Positions 15,476 to 23,569 are shown, counted from the stretch's first letter. The stretch is 29,713 nt of DNA from DASRUP01 sp036397395 (GCA_036397395.1 DASWIZ010000043.1:1-29713), one strand, 5' to 3'. Numbers and translations: made by a program. Notes: a model not told the origin generated them from the sequence alone.

Positions 15476-15904
15476 ATGAAGGTTTTTCTCATAGCGGCAA
15501 TGTCGGCAGACGGCTTTATAGCCCGGAATTCGTCGCATCTGGCCAGCTGGACCAGTAAGGAAGACAAGCAGTTTTTTATTGAGAAAACTAAGGAAGCGGG
15601 CGTCGTAGTTATGGGCCTCAATACCTACAAAACCATTGGCCGTCCCTTGCCTGGCCGCCTCAATATTGTATATTCCAAAACCGAAAAAAATATTCCCGGC
15701 GGCGCCCAAATTTACACCATGTTTATGGAAGCAGATTTAGTGAATACCGTATATCTCACGATGGAGCCTGTATTCTTCGGTCTGGGAATGGGTTTGTTCA
15801 CGAAAAAGCTCGGTAGGAAACTGGAGCTGGAAAAAACCCACATGCTTAACAAAAACTCTATAGTCTTGCAATACAAAGTATTAAACGACAAAACATTACT
15901 ATGA
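15476..15904 (+). CDS. Shortened dihydrofolate reductase paralog
   Basis: A 142-residue copy closely similar to the DHFR encoded at 16444: both share the MKVFLIAA start, LASWTSKEDK, MGLNTYKTIGRPLP and NIVYSKTEK. Alignment shows one in-frame loss of 27 residues after SKTEKNIPG, removing the helix and strand leading to the NADPH-binding Gly-Gly. By position, the Gly-Gly itself is kept (PGGAQIYTMFM against CGGATIYTMFM). Loss of that core strand makes ordinary DHFR activity doubtful. The frame is otherwise clean, which argues against simple decay. Its TGA overlaps the next ATG (ATGA), so it is translationally coupled. Confidence 0.8.
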   Translation: MKVFLIAAMSADGFIARNSSHLASWTSKEDKQFFIEKTKEAGVVVMGLNTYKTIGRPLPGRLNIVYSKTEKNIPGGAQIYTMFMEADLVNTVYLTMEPVFFGLGMGLFTKKLGRKLELEKTHMLNKNSIVLQYKVLNDKTLL

Positions 15905-16440
15905 CTTTAGGCATTGAAGAACTTCACAAGTTAGTAAAAGAAAATACATTAGTAGAAAACCTTTCCCAGCGCGAGCTGGAAAATCCAGAGGGGGCTGGGT
16001 TTGACTTGCGGGTAGGGGAGTTGTACGAAATTTCGGGGCAGGGCTTTTTGGGCATAACCGAGCGCGAAACACCAGAAATGACTTCTGTGGCAAAATACGA
16101 AGAAGGTCAAACACTTCAAGTAACACTCAAGCCAAACACCTACTATATTGTAAAGACCGTGGAAAGAGTGAATATGCCAGAGAGTTTGTTGGCTATAATG
16201 ACTCCGCGTTCTACCCTGTTTCGTTCCGGCCTATATGTGTTTGGGGGACAAGTTCCTCCTGGATACGCCGGCGAACTAAACATGGGTATTTATAATTTTC
16301 GGCAGGAGGATTTTCGCCTTGAAATGGGCGCGCGCGTAGTGCATATTATGTTTTTCGAGGTAAAAGGCAAAGGAAACATGTACCGCGGCCAATGGCAAGG
16401 CGGCCGCACCACCACCGACCAACGAGAAACTCAAGTCTAA
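15901..16440 (+). CDS. dCTP deaminase/dUTPase-superfamily protein with altered active site
   Basis: The 179 residues have the fold signature of the dCTP deaminase family: GAGFDLRVGELYEIS and PRSTLFRSGLYVF, then PPGYAGELNMGIYN. Compared with the dcd at 13234, the catalytic Glu is Gly129, and the Asp of the DPGW motif is Pro. The dUTPase-type catalytic Asp is also not visible. It may be a divergent dUTPase, a nucleotide sensor or an inactive partner; I cannot choose. It sits between the two DHFR copies with a 4-nt overlap to the first and a 3-nt gap to the second. Confidence 0.78.
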   Translation: MTLGIEELHKLVKENTLVENLSQRELENPEGAGFDLRVGELYEISGQGFLGITERETPEMTSVAKYEEGQTLQVTLKPNTYYIVKTVERVNMPESLLAIMTPRSTLFRSGLYVFGGQVPPGYAGELNMGIYNFRQEDFRLEMGARVVHIMFFEVKGKGNMYRGQWQGGRTTTDQRETQV

Positions 16441-16443
16441 AAC

Positions 16444-16953
16444 ATGAAAGTGTTTCTTATTGCGGCATTAACCGCGGATGGATTTATCGCAAAAAGTTCT
16501 GACCACTTGGCTTCTTGGACCAGTAAAGAAGACAAGAAGTTTTTTACTGAAAAAACCAAGGAAGCGGGCGTTATTATTATGGGTTTAAATACTTACAAAA
16601 CCATTGGCAGGCCGCTTCCCGATCGGCTTAATATTGTATACTCCAAAACTGAAAAAGATTTGCCGGGCGTTGAAGTAACCGAAGAGGAACCAGCAAAACT
16701 TATTGAGAACTTAGCAAAACGCGGTTTCAAAGAAATTGCAGTTTGCGGCGGCGCTACCATTTATACTATGTTTATGGAGCGCGGACTTATAGACACCTTA
16801 TATCTTACATACGAACCGGTCTTATTTGGCCATGGTATGGGTTTGTTTACAAAAACTCTTGACTCGAAGTTAGAACTTGTTTCTGTGCAAAAATTAAACG
16901 GATCGTCCAGTGTTCTTTGCGAATATCGGGTAATTCATAATCGCTTGCTATAG
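16444..16953 (+). CDS. folA: Dihydrofolate reductase
   Basis: Regenerates tetrahydrofolate after thymidylate synthesis, using NADPH. The 169-residue protein has the family length. MKVFLIAALTADGFIA forms the first strand; an acidic residue in WTSKEDKKF stands near the substrate-acid position. MGLNTYKTIGRPLPDRLNIV binds cofactor, AVCGGATIYTMFM is the NADPH-binding Gly-Gly block, and the C-terminal strand ends SVLCEYRVI. It is the complete one of two paralogs in the operon and so the probable enzyme serving ThyA. tmk follows after 2 nt. Confidence 0.9.
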   Translation: MKVFLIAALTADGFIAKSSDHLASWTSKEDKKFFTEKTKEAGVIIMGLNTYKTIGRPLPDRLNIVYSKTEKDLPGVEVTEEEPAKLIENLAKRGFKEIAVCGGATIYTMFMERGLIDTLYLTYEPVLFGHGMGLFTKTLDSKLELVSVQKLNGSSSVLCEYRVIHNRLL

Positions 16954-16955
16954 TT

Positions 16956-17561
16956 ATGTTCAAAGGAAAATTTATTGTATTTGAAGGTATCGATGGAAGT
17001 GGAGGAGAGACGCAAGCAAATATGCTTGCTGAAACGCTGAAAAAACAGGGAATCGATGTTGTCCAACACGCATATCCCGACTACACGGGGCCGATTGCGC
17101 GGCTTATACACGACTATTTGCACAACAAATATGAGTTTTCAAAAGAAGTTCAGTTTTTGCTGTATTTCGCGGATTTCCTAAAAGACAAAGAAAAAATAGG
17201 GCAGTGGCTGGGGCAGGGAAAGACCATTGTGGCAGACCGATACTTTACTGCCACCATAGCGTATCAGTGCTTAAACGGGGTTCCGCTTGAAAATGCTTTA
17301 TACATTGCGCAAATGTTTCGACTTCCCGTACCGGATAAAGTACTACTTTTAGATATTTCAGCGGAAACCTCAATCGAGCGAAAAACAAAAGAAAAAGACG
17401 GAAATCTGGACCGCAACGAGTCAAACCGGCAGTTTCTTGCAGATTTAGCCAAACTATACAGGGAACTTGCAGAAAAAAACGCGTTTGGCCAGTGGACAAT
17501 TATAAACGGCGAACAGCCTATTGAAAAAGTTACCAAAGATGTTATACAGGCATTACAATGA
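16956..17561 (+). CDS. tmk: Thymidylate kinase with atypical P-loop
   Basis: Phosphorylates dTMP to dTDP, the step after ThyA. The 201 residues contain an N-terminal FEGIDGSGGETQ, the DRY motif (VADRYFTATIAYQ) and a strand VLLLDISAE followed by the RKTKEKD lid region. The P-loop is unusual: where the Walker A motif reads GSGK(T/S)T, here it reads GSGGET, so the phosphate-binding Lys is replaced by Gly17. All other features are intact, which argues for a working enzyme. The stop codon overlaps gatB (ATGA). Confidence 0.9.
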   Translation: MFKGKFIVFEGIDGSGGETQANMLAETLKKQGIDVVQHAYPDYTGPIARLIHDYLHNKYEFSKEVQFLLYFADFLKDKEKIGQWLGQGKTIVADRYFTATIAYQCLNGVPLENALYIAQMFRLPVPDKVLLLDISAETSIERKTKEKDGNLDRNESNRQFLADLAKLYRELAEKNAFGQWTIINGEQPIEKVTKDVIQALQ

Positions 17562-19012
17562 GTAACTACATTCCAACCATAGGATTAGAGGTGCACGCGG
17601 AGCTGAAAACGCAGAGCAAGATGTTTTGCTCGTGCAAGAACGACCCGCTAGAGAAAAAACCTAATATAAACATTTGCCCTATTTGTATGGGGCATCCAGG
17701 CACGCTTCCTGTGCCAAACGAAAAAGCCATTAACCAGGTTATAAAAGTAGGCTTGGCTTTGGGCAGCGATATCGCGGAGTATTCCAAATTCGACCGCAAA
17801 AACTACTTTTATCCGGATTTGCCGAAAGGCTACCAAATTAGCCAATACGACTTGCCGTTTTGCCAAGGTGGAATGTTACAAGTGTTTGGCCGCGATATTC
17901 GTGTTACCCGAATTCACTTGGAAGAAGATACAGGTCGTTCGCAACATCCGCAGGGAACGGATTATTCTTTGGTGGACTTTAACCGCGCGGGTGTGCCTTT
18001 AATGGAGCTGGTTACCGAGCCCGACATTACAAACGGCAAGGAAGCCTCGGAATTCGGCCGGCAACTGCAGCTCATTTTGCGGTATGTAGGCGTGTCAGAC
18101 GCAGACATGGAAAAAGGGCAAATGCGCGTGGAAGTAAATATATCGCTTCGGCCCGAGGAACAAAAAGAATTCGGTACCAAGGTAGAAATTAAAAACCTAA
18201 ACTCGTTTCGTGTTGTTGAGCAAGCTATAGAATATGAGATCGGGCGACAATCCGAAATTTTAGACAAGGGCGAAAAAGTAGTACAGGAAACGCGCGGCTG
18301 GAGCGAGAACAAACAGGAAACATTTTCCCAGCGCGAAAAAGAAAGCGCGCACGACTACCGGTATTTCCCCGAGCCCGATATTCCGCCGTTTACGTTTAGC
18401 AAACAAGATATCGAAAAACTGCGCCAAGAACTGCCAGAACTTCCGCAATTGCGCAAGCAAAGGTTCCAGCAGCAATATAACCTGGACGACCAGCAGGCAG
18501 ATTTGCTGATAAAAGATAGGGAATTGGGCGAATATTTTGAAAATGTGACGAGCGAATTAGGTACTAGTCTTACTGCTGATATGCTACAAAAAAGTACAAG
18601 GCTTTCCGTCAACTACATTACTTCAGATCTTCAAGGTCTACTAAAGGGCGATTCTGTGGAGAGTGTCGATTTCAAGATTACCCCAGAGAACTTCTCAGAA
18701 CTTATGCAGTTCATAGTTGAGAATAGGATTTCCAGTTCAAGCGCCAAACTTATTCTCAAAAAGATGTTTGAAACCGGAGCAGATCCAGACCACATTATAC
18801 AAGACGAGGGGTTGGCCCAAGTTTCAGACTCTGGTGAAATTGAAAGAATAGCAAAGGAAATTATTGCCGCCAACCCAAAAGCGGTAGAAGATTTTGGCAA
18901 AGGCAAAGAAAACGCCCTACAATTTTTGGTTGGTCAAATGATGGCAAAAACCAAAGGCGCCGTAGATCCGCAAACCGCCCGCGAAACCCTACTCAAGTTT
19001 GTTGACCTTTAA
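17558..19012 (+). CDS. gatB: Asp/Glu-tRNA amidotransferase subunit B
   Basis: tRNA-binding kinase-like subunit of GatCAB; it activates the mischarged tRNA and accepts ammonia from GatA. The 484 residues contain the typical TIGLEVHAELKT start, cysteines CSCKND and CPICMGHPGTLPVPN, FDRKNYFYPDLPKGYQISQYD, HLEEDTGRS, DFNRAGVPLMELVTEPD and DYRYFPEPDIPP. A C-terminal YqeY-like helical domain follows. The cysteines suggest the zinc-binding form. It is separated from gatC-gatA (2845-4554) and ends the thymidylate operon. The last 20 nt overlap the end of miaA on the other strand. Confidence 0.96.
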   Translation: MSNYIPTIGLEVHAELKTQSKMFCSCKNDPLEKKPNINICPICMGHPGTLPVPNEKAINQVIKVGLALGSDIAEYSKFDRKNYFYPDLPKGYQISQYDLPFCQGGMLQVFGRDIRVTRIHLEEDTGRSQHPQGTDYSLVDFNRAGVPLMELVTEPDITNGKEASEFGRQLQLILRYVGVSDADMEKGQMRVEVNISLRPEEQKEFGTKVEIKNLNSFRVVEQAIEYEIGRQSEILDKGEKVVQETRGWSENKQETFSQREKESAHDYRYFPEPDIPPFTFSKQDIEKLRQELPELPQLRKQRFQQQYNLDDQQADLLIKDRELGEYFENVTSELGTSLTADMLQKSTRLSVNYITSDLQGLLKGDSVESVDFKITPENFSELMQFIVENRISSSSAKLILKKMFETGADPDHIIQDEGLAQVSDSGEIERIAKEIIAANPKAVEDFGKGKENALQFLVGQMMAKTKGAVDPQTARETLLKFVDL

Positions 19013-19934
19013 GGTCAACAAGTTTTTTAGCTTCGGGGTATGAAGAAACCCAATGGATGCGAGGATCTTTTTTAAACCATACCATTTGGCGGCGAGCAAA
19101 GTCCTCTGACTCTTTTTGGATATTCTCTATCATTTCCTTTTTGCTGATTTTACCCTGTAGATATTTTGCGACATCTCGATACTCTAATCCGAACTCCTCT
19201 AATCTTTTCCATGAAAGGCCTGCGTCGTGCAAGTGGTCCACCTCGTTGATCATTCCATGCTTAAGACGTTCAAGTAAACGATCGTGGATTCTTTGTTTAA
19301 GCTCCTCGGGCGATCGCTTAACGCCAATCATCAACAGGTCTGGGCGAAAACCGTTTTCGCCCATTCTTAACTTAGGGACTGGTTTTCCGGTCGTAATTAC
19401 GATTTCAAGCGCGCGGATGAGACGACGTTTGTTTTTGTCCTGCCCTGAACTTTGTTGAAGGGTGCTTACCCTTTCTGGATCCAGCTTTTTGAGTTTTGCC
19501 AAAAGCTGTTCGGTTGATAGTTTTTCGAGTTCGGCGCGCAGTTTGGGGTTTGGTTTTACTTCGGGAAACAGCGAGCCGTCTGCCGCGGCGTACACATAAA
19601 ACGGGGTGCCGCCAACAAGAATGGGCAGTTTGCCGCGTTTTTGAATGTCGCGTATGGCTTTTTGGGCAAGTTTTTGGTATTGGGCTACGCTAAATTTGCG
19701 TTTGGGTGAAGCTACACTTAAAAGATGGTGGGGGACACCCAGCATTTCTTTTTTGGTAATTTTGCCAGAGCCAATATCCAGGCCCCTGTATACCTGCCGA
19801 GAGTCTGCCGAAACAACCTCACCCGCAAACTTTTGGGCCAGTGCTACCCCTAGGTCGCTTTTACCCGAAGCAGTTGGGCCGACAATTACTATCAATGTAT
19901 CTCTTCTTTCTTTTCTCGGAGAAAACCACGCCAT
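18993..19934 (-). CDS. miaA: tRNA dimethylallyltransferase
   Basis: Adds the isopentenyl group to A37 of tRNAs reading UNN codons. The P-loop GPTASGKSDL, the substrate motif SADSRQVYRGLDIGSGK, GVPHHLLSV, LVGGTPFYVYAA and QDKNKRRLIRALEI are all family hallmarks. The 313 residues have normal length, with the FARRQMVWFKKDPRIHWV tail. The start overlaps the end of the upstream membrane-protein gene by 43 nt. The 3' end overlaps gatB tail to tail. Confidence 0.95.
   Translation of the reverse strand: MAWFSPRKERRDTLIVIVGPTASGKSDLGVALAQKFAGEVVSADSRQVYRGLDIGSGKITKKEMLGVPHHLLSVASPKRKFSVAQYQKLAQKAIRDIQKRGKLPILVGGTPFYVYAAADGSLFPEVKPNPKLRAELEKLSTEQLLAKLKKLDPERVSTLQQSSGQDKNKRRLIRALEIVITTGKPVPKLRMGENGFRPDLLMIGVKRSPEELKQRIHDRLLERLKHGMINEVDHLHDAGLSWKRLEEFGLEYRDVAKYLQGKISKKEMIENIQKESEDFARRQMVWFKKDPRIHWVSSYPEAKKLVDLKGQQT
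18999..19028 (+). terminator. Terminator formed by the converging ends of gatB and miaA
   Basis: TTGTTGACC (18999-19007) pairs with GGTCAACAA (19013-19021) across a 5-nt loop, followed by GTTTTTT. The hairpin contains the gatB stop codon and lies in the last codons of miaA. The T-tract favours the + direction; the - side has no comparable run. Confidence 0.75.
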
Positions 19935-21472
19935 TGCTCCAAAAACTCCACAAACATTTGAAACGGCACCTCAATTAAAAAGTTTAGCGCCAACAAAACA
20001 ATGTTATATCTGGCAATTTGGGCAGAAAGCACGCGCCCAACCTGGATCATGGGAAGCGAAAAAATGTCCAGCAGATTTTGCGCGAAGTTTTCCTTTTCAG
20101 GTTCTATCATAAGTTCTCTTGCGCGCTGGCGAATGCGGGTTCCCCCAAACAGCACCAGAGACAAAAACATTAAAAATACAAATATGGAGAATGGGGGAAA
20201 GTGCAAACGGCCCAGTATGTATACTGAAACGCCAAAGGAAAGTAAAAAGGTTAGGCCGTAAAAACCGTAGACCAACCCGATTACGCCGCCTGACCGGTTT
20301 TTTGGAAGCGCCATGGTATACGTGGTTTTTTCATCGCGCTCTTGCAGTATTTTCATTACTTCTATGGTTACGCGCTCAAAGTTTTCCCTGGAAGTGGTTT
20401 TAACCGACAATACCAGCACAAGCATAAGCAGCGCGGGAATACTTACGCTTAGCCCAATGGCAATAAAGTTAATCGATTCCCCAAAATACCGTTCTACGGG
20501 AATTTCAACGGCAAGAACGGCTAAAATCTTTGTAATAAAAATGGAAATGGTGCTGTAAAAAGCGGCCCGCATAAGCCTGCCCCGCAGTCTGGAGTGGCGG
20601 CGGTTATACGCCTGGCGGATTTCTTCTTCCAATACTGCCGGTTGTTCCAGTAACTGCTCAAATTTTTCCGGATCCGAGGAAATGACGTCGTGCAGCAGCA
20701 AATACGGCGTGTCGAACTTTTCGGCGGTCTGGTAAAACTTTTCCGCGTATGGGTGATCTAATATTTTTTTGATATTTTCATACAGCCTGGAAACGTTATC
20801 CCGTACGTATTCCAATGTTTCTTGCGATGGGTTTTGCCAGTCTGCGTAAAAGCGTTCGAGAATATGGAAGGTGATGGTGGCGTTATCTAACTTAAACATG
20901 GCCCGCTGCACCGCCACAAAAAGCTGAAGAATTTTCGCTTCTTCAGACAACGTTTCCTGCACGCTCTTTCTGCCGTTTATCGCGAGCCCTTCGTTTAGGT
21001 CTTCGGTCATAAAATTAATAAGCGCGCGCTCGCGCAACGGCAAAGAAAGCTCTTCTTCCACCTCGACCGCGGCCAGGGAAAACAACCACTCTTCTATTTC
21101 TTTTTTCGGCGATCCTTGCAATATAAACAGGTACTTTTCCACAACGCGCTGAATTTCTTCCACTTTTACGTATGTAATGCGCCTGTTCGGGAAATGGCCG
21201 CCGCGCACCAGTTCTGAAAGGAACCGCTCGGCAAAATCTTCGTCAAAATTGTTTGTCGCCATGCGGCGCTTTAATATGCGCTCAATGGCGGTTTTGCGCA
21301 GCAAATGCTCCTCGCGCCAGTCCACAATACCGCGAATTTTTTCATAAAAAGAAGCTACCCGGGCGATTACCTCGTCTACGGCAATAACATCCTCGGTCTC
21401 TTTTATGTCGGCTTTTCGGTACCACCTTTGATATTCTGCGATAAGTTCTTGAACCCTTTGTTTGGTTTGCAT
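19892..21472 (-). CDS. Large multi-pass membrane protein of unknown function
   Basis: I do not recognise a characterised family. The 526 residues begin with about 300 residues of charged, helical, soluble sequence (RQEL-, EEIQRVVEKY-, HILERFYADW-like segments). About five transmembrane helices follow: roughly 304-325, 336-362, 398-422, 426-447 and a weaker amphipathic segment near 485-510, before a basic tail. It starts 3 nt after thrS and overlaps miaA, so it is cotranscribed with two translation-related genes, but nothing in it points to translation. Similar large soluble-plus-membrane proteins are common unknowns in Patescibacteria (inference). Confidence 0.8.
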   Translation of the reverse strand: MQTKQRVQELIAEYQRWYRKADIKETEDVIAVDEVIARVASFYEKIRGIVDWREEHLLRKTAIERILKRRMATNNFDEDFAERFLSELVRGGHFPNRRITYVKVEEIQRVVEKYLFILQGSPKKEIEEWLFSLAAVEVEEELSLPLRERALINFMTEDLNEGLAINGRKSVQETLSEEAKILQLFVAVQRAMFKLDNATITFHILERFYADWQNPSQETLEYVRDNVSRLYENIKKILDHPYAEKFYQTAEKFDTPYLLLHDVISSDPEKFEQLLEQPAVLEEEIRQAYNRRHSRLRGRLMRAAFYSTISIFITKILAVLAVEIPVERYFGESINFIAIGLSVSIPALLMLVLVLSVKTTSRENFERVTIEVMKILQERDEKTTYTMALPKNRSGGVIGLVYGFYGLTFLLSFGVSVYILGRLHFPPFSIFVFLMFLSLVLFGGTRIRQRARELMIEPEKENFAQNLLDIFSLPMIQVGRVLSAQIARYNIVLLALNFLIEVPFQMFVEFLEQWRGFLREKKEEIH

Positions 21473-21475
21473 ATG

Positions 21476-23233
21476 TTACAAATACCTTTCTATTTCTTTT
21501 TGTACTTGTTGTGTAAAACGTTCCGTATCCATGGCTCCAAGGTCGCCTTTGCCGCGCTTTCTGACGCTAACCTGCTTTGCCTGCTGTTCCTTTTCTCCCA
21601 CAATAAGCAGGTAGGGGGCTTTCATGGTTTCACCTTCACGGATCTTTTTTCCAAGGCTTTCGTTGCTGGCATCCACAAAAAAGCGCAAAGCCCCAAGCTT
21701 TTTGGCAACCTCATTCGCGTACTCTAAAAACTTATCTGAAATGGGTAAAATGCGCGCCTGCTCTGGCGCCAGCCATACAGGAAACGCGCCTGCGTAATGT
21801 TCAATTAAAAACGCGATAAACCGTTCGTGCGAACCCAACGGCGCCCGGTGAATTACGTACACGGGTTTTTCTTTGCCTAACGTGTCGCGGTAGGTTAACC
21901 CGAAGCGCTGCGTGGCGATAAAATCGAGCTGGTTGGTAGAAGCTGTTTCTTCGCGGCCAATCACGCTTTTAATCTGGAAATCTATTTTTGGGCCGTAAAA
22001 CGCGGCCTCGTCTTCTACCTCCGCAAACGGCAAACCAGACCGCTTCATTGCGGCCTTTACGATTACCACCGCTTTTTTCCAGCCTTCGGGGGCTCCCGCG
22101 TATTTTTTCTTGTCTTTGGAAGGCAGGGAAAGCCGCATGTAAAAGTCGGCAATGCCAAAAACTTCCTTGTACCAATACTCGTGCAGTTTCATTACTTTCA
22201 AAAATTCTTCCTCGGCTTGTTCTGCGGTGCAGTAAATGTGGGCGTCGTTTTGGGTGAATCCGCGCACGCGCAAAAGCCCGGCTAACGTGCCCGATCGCTC
22301 GTAGCGATACACCGTGCCATACTCCGCGTAACGAACCGGCAAATCGCGATAACTCTTGGGCTCTGCCTTATAAATCATGTGCGTGTGCGGGCAGTTCATC
22401 GCTTTTACATAATAATTGCCGTCGTCCAGTTTCATGGGGGGATACATGCTGTCGGCATAGTAGGGAAGGTGCCCCGACATTTTGTACAAGTCTTCTTTGG
22501 CAATATGCGGAGTGGCCACCCTTTGGTAACCCCATTCTTTTTCCACCTGTTTTGCTTTGTTTTCGATTTCATCCCGTACAATAGTCCCGTTGGGCAGCCA
22601 CAAAGGCAGGCCAGGCCCTACTTCCGGCGCAAACGTAAAGAGCTTGAGCTTTTCACCCAGCACGCGGTGGTCGCGCTTTTTTGCTTCTTCCTGCTGCCAA
22701 AGATATTTATCCAGCTCTTCTTTGGTCTGGAACGCCACTCCATATACGCGCGTAAGCATGGGGCTTTTCTCGTCACCCCGCCAATAAGCTCCCGCTACCC
22801 TGGTAAGCTTAAAAGCATCAATGGGAAGTTCTGAAGTATTTTTTACATGTCCGCCACGGCACAGGTCGAGGAAAATGTCGCCCTGGCCGGGCAGGCCCGT
22901 ATACACCATACCGACTTTGGCTGAAGTTTTTTTAAGTTCCTTTATTAGGTCAAGCTTAAAAGGCTGCAATTCCTTTTTATAGTGCCGAGTTGCTTTGGCA
23001 ATGTTCCACAACTCTTTTTTAAATATATGGTTGCCCTGGGCGATTTGGCGCATTTCCTTTTCGATTTTGGGCAAATCCTCGTCGGTAATTTTTACTTTTC
23101 CGAAATCGTAATAAAACCCGTTTTCAATAACGGGGCCAATGCCAAGTTGCGCCTTGGGGTAGTGCTTTTTTACGGCCGAGGCCAGCACATGCGCAAACGA
23201 ATGCCTAATATTGTCCATTGGATCCTTTTTCAT
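21476..23233 (-). CDS. thrS: Threonyl-tRNA synthetase lacking the TGS domain
   Basis: Charges tRNA-Thr. The protein opens almost directly in the editing domain: HSFAH (His11, His15) and CRGGH (Cys125, His129) form the zinc-dependent Ser-tRNA proofreading site. The class II core has the zinc Cys in MNCPHTH, motif 2 VYRYERSGTLAGLLRVRGF and motif 3 HRAPLGSHERF. The anticodon-binding domain is at the C-terminus. The N-terminal TGS domain (about 60 residues) of typical ThrRS is absent, giving 585 residues. The ATG at 23233 is chosen because a TATGAT box ends 6 nt before it; an ATG at 23254 would add seven residues. Confidence 0.94.
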   Translation of the reverse strand: MKKDPMDNIRHSFAHVLASAVKKHYPKAQLGIGPVIENGFYYDFGKVKITDEDLPKIEKEMRQIAQGNHIFKKELWNIAKATRHYKKELQPFKLDLIKELKKTSAKVGMVYTGLPGQGDIFLDLCRGGHVKNTSELPIDAFKLTRVAGAYWRGDEKSPMLTRVYGVAFQTKEELDKYLWQQEEAKKRDHRVLGEKLKLFTFAPEVGPGLPLWLPNGTIVRDEIENKAKQVEKEWGYQRVATPHIAKEDLYKMSGHLPYYADSMYPPMKLDDGNYYVKAMNCPHTHMIYKAEPKSYRDLPVRYAEYGTVYRYERSGTLAGLLRVRGFTQNDAHIYCTAEQAEEEFLKVMKLHEYWYKEVFGIADFYMRLSLPSKDKKKYAGAPEGWKKAVVIVKAAMKRSGLPFAEVEDEAAFYGPKIDFQIKSVIGREETASTNQLDFIATQRFGLTYRDTLGKEKPVYVIHRAPLGSHERFIAFLIEHYAGAFPVWLAPEQARILPISDKFLEYANEVAKKLGALRFFVDASNESLGKKIREGETMKAPYLLIVGEKEQQAKQVSVRKRGKGDLGAMDTERFTQQVQKEIERYL

Positions 23234-23239
23234 GTAATT

Positions 23240-23245
23240 ATCATA
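23240..23245 (-). promoter_or_regulatory. -10 box of thrS, leaderless spacing
   Basis: TATGAT ends 6 nt before the ATG at 23233. The -35 position (AGGAAG) is poor; a TTGAGA lies about 22 nt away. The box directly follows the T-tract of the terminator at 23255-23283, so a separate start here makes sense. Confidence 0.5.
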
Positions 23246-23254
23246 CTCTACCAT

Positions 23255-23283
23255 AAAAAAAACTTCCTCTCAATAAGGAGGAA
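23255..23283 (-). terminator. Terminator of the small membrane-protein operon
   Basis: On the - strand TTCCTC (23283-23278) pairs with GAGGAA (23269-23264) across an 8-nt loop, followed by G and eight T (23262-23255). Confidence 0.82.
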
Positions 23284-23316
23284 ATCACTAGCGAAAGCCA
23301 AAATACTAGCAAGTTT

Positions 23317-23436
23317 TTAGTGGCCTTTTTTGTGGTCGTGCTTATTGCGCGTAACCCAAACTGTTCGGCCGAGAATGGCAAAAGCCAAGACTAATTCTCC
23401 TGTTATAACAATATAAAGAATTGTGTTGATGTCCAT
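23317..23436 (-). CDS. Tiny single-TM protein with His-rich tail (third gene of the mini-operon)
   Basis: A 39-residue frame starts MDINTILYIVITGELVLAFA. One hydrophobic helix (about 5-23) is followed by a basic, His-rich tail (RNKHDHKKGH). The start lies 4 nt after the stop of the preceding 42-residue gene, and a terminator follows within 35 nt. The tail strongly resembles that of the preceding protein, which supports both being real. Function unknown; membrane association and possible metal binding are inference. Confidence 0.6.
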   Translation of the reverse strand: MDINTILYIVITGELVLAFAILGRTVWVTRNKHDHKKGH

Positions 23437-23440
23437 AGAA

Positions 23441-23569
23441 TTAGTGATCGTGTCGTTCTCGTTTTTCTTTTTCGTGTTGCGTAGTTAAAACAGCGTACGT
23501 GAGAAGCGCCCCGATTACGGCCAAAAATCCGATTATCGCATAAAATACTAAAAGGCCTGTTGTATTCAT
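23441..23569 (-). CDS. Tiny single-TM protein with His-rich tail (second gene of the mini-operon)
   Basis: A 42-residue frame starts MNTTGLLVFYAIIGFLAVIG. One membrane helix (about 5-29) is followed by a charged tail (HEKEKRERHDH). Its ATG overlaps the TGA of the upstream 69-residue gene (ATGA), typical of translational coupling. Topology and composition match the next protein. No known family recognised. Confidence 0.62.
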   Translation of the reverse strand: MNTTGLLVFYAIIGFLAVIGALLTYAVLTTQHEKEKRERHDH

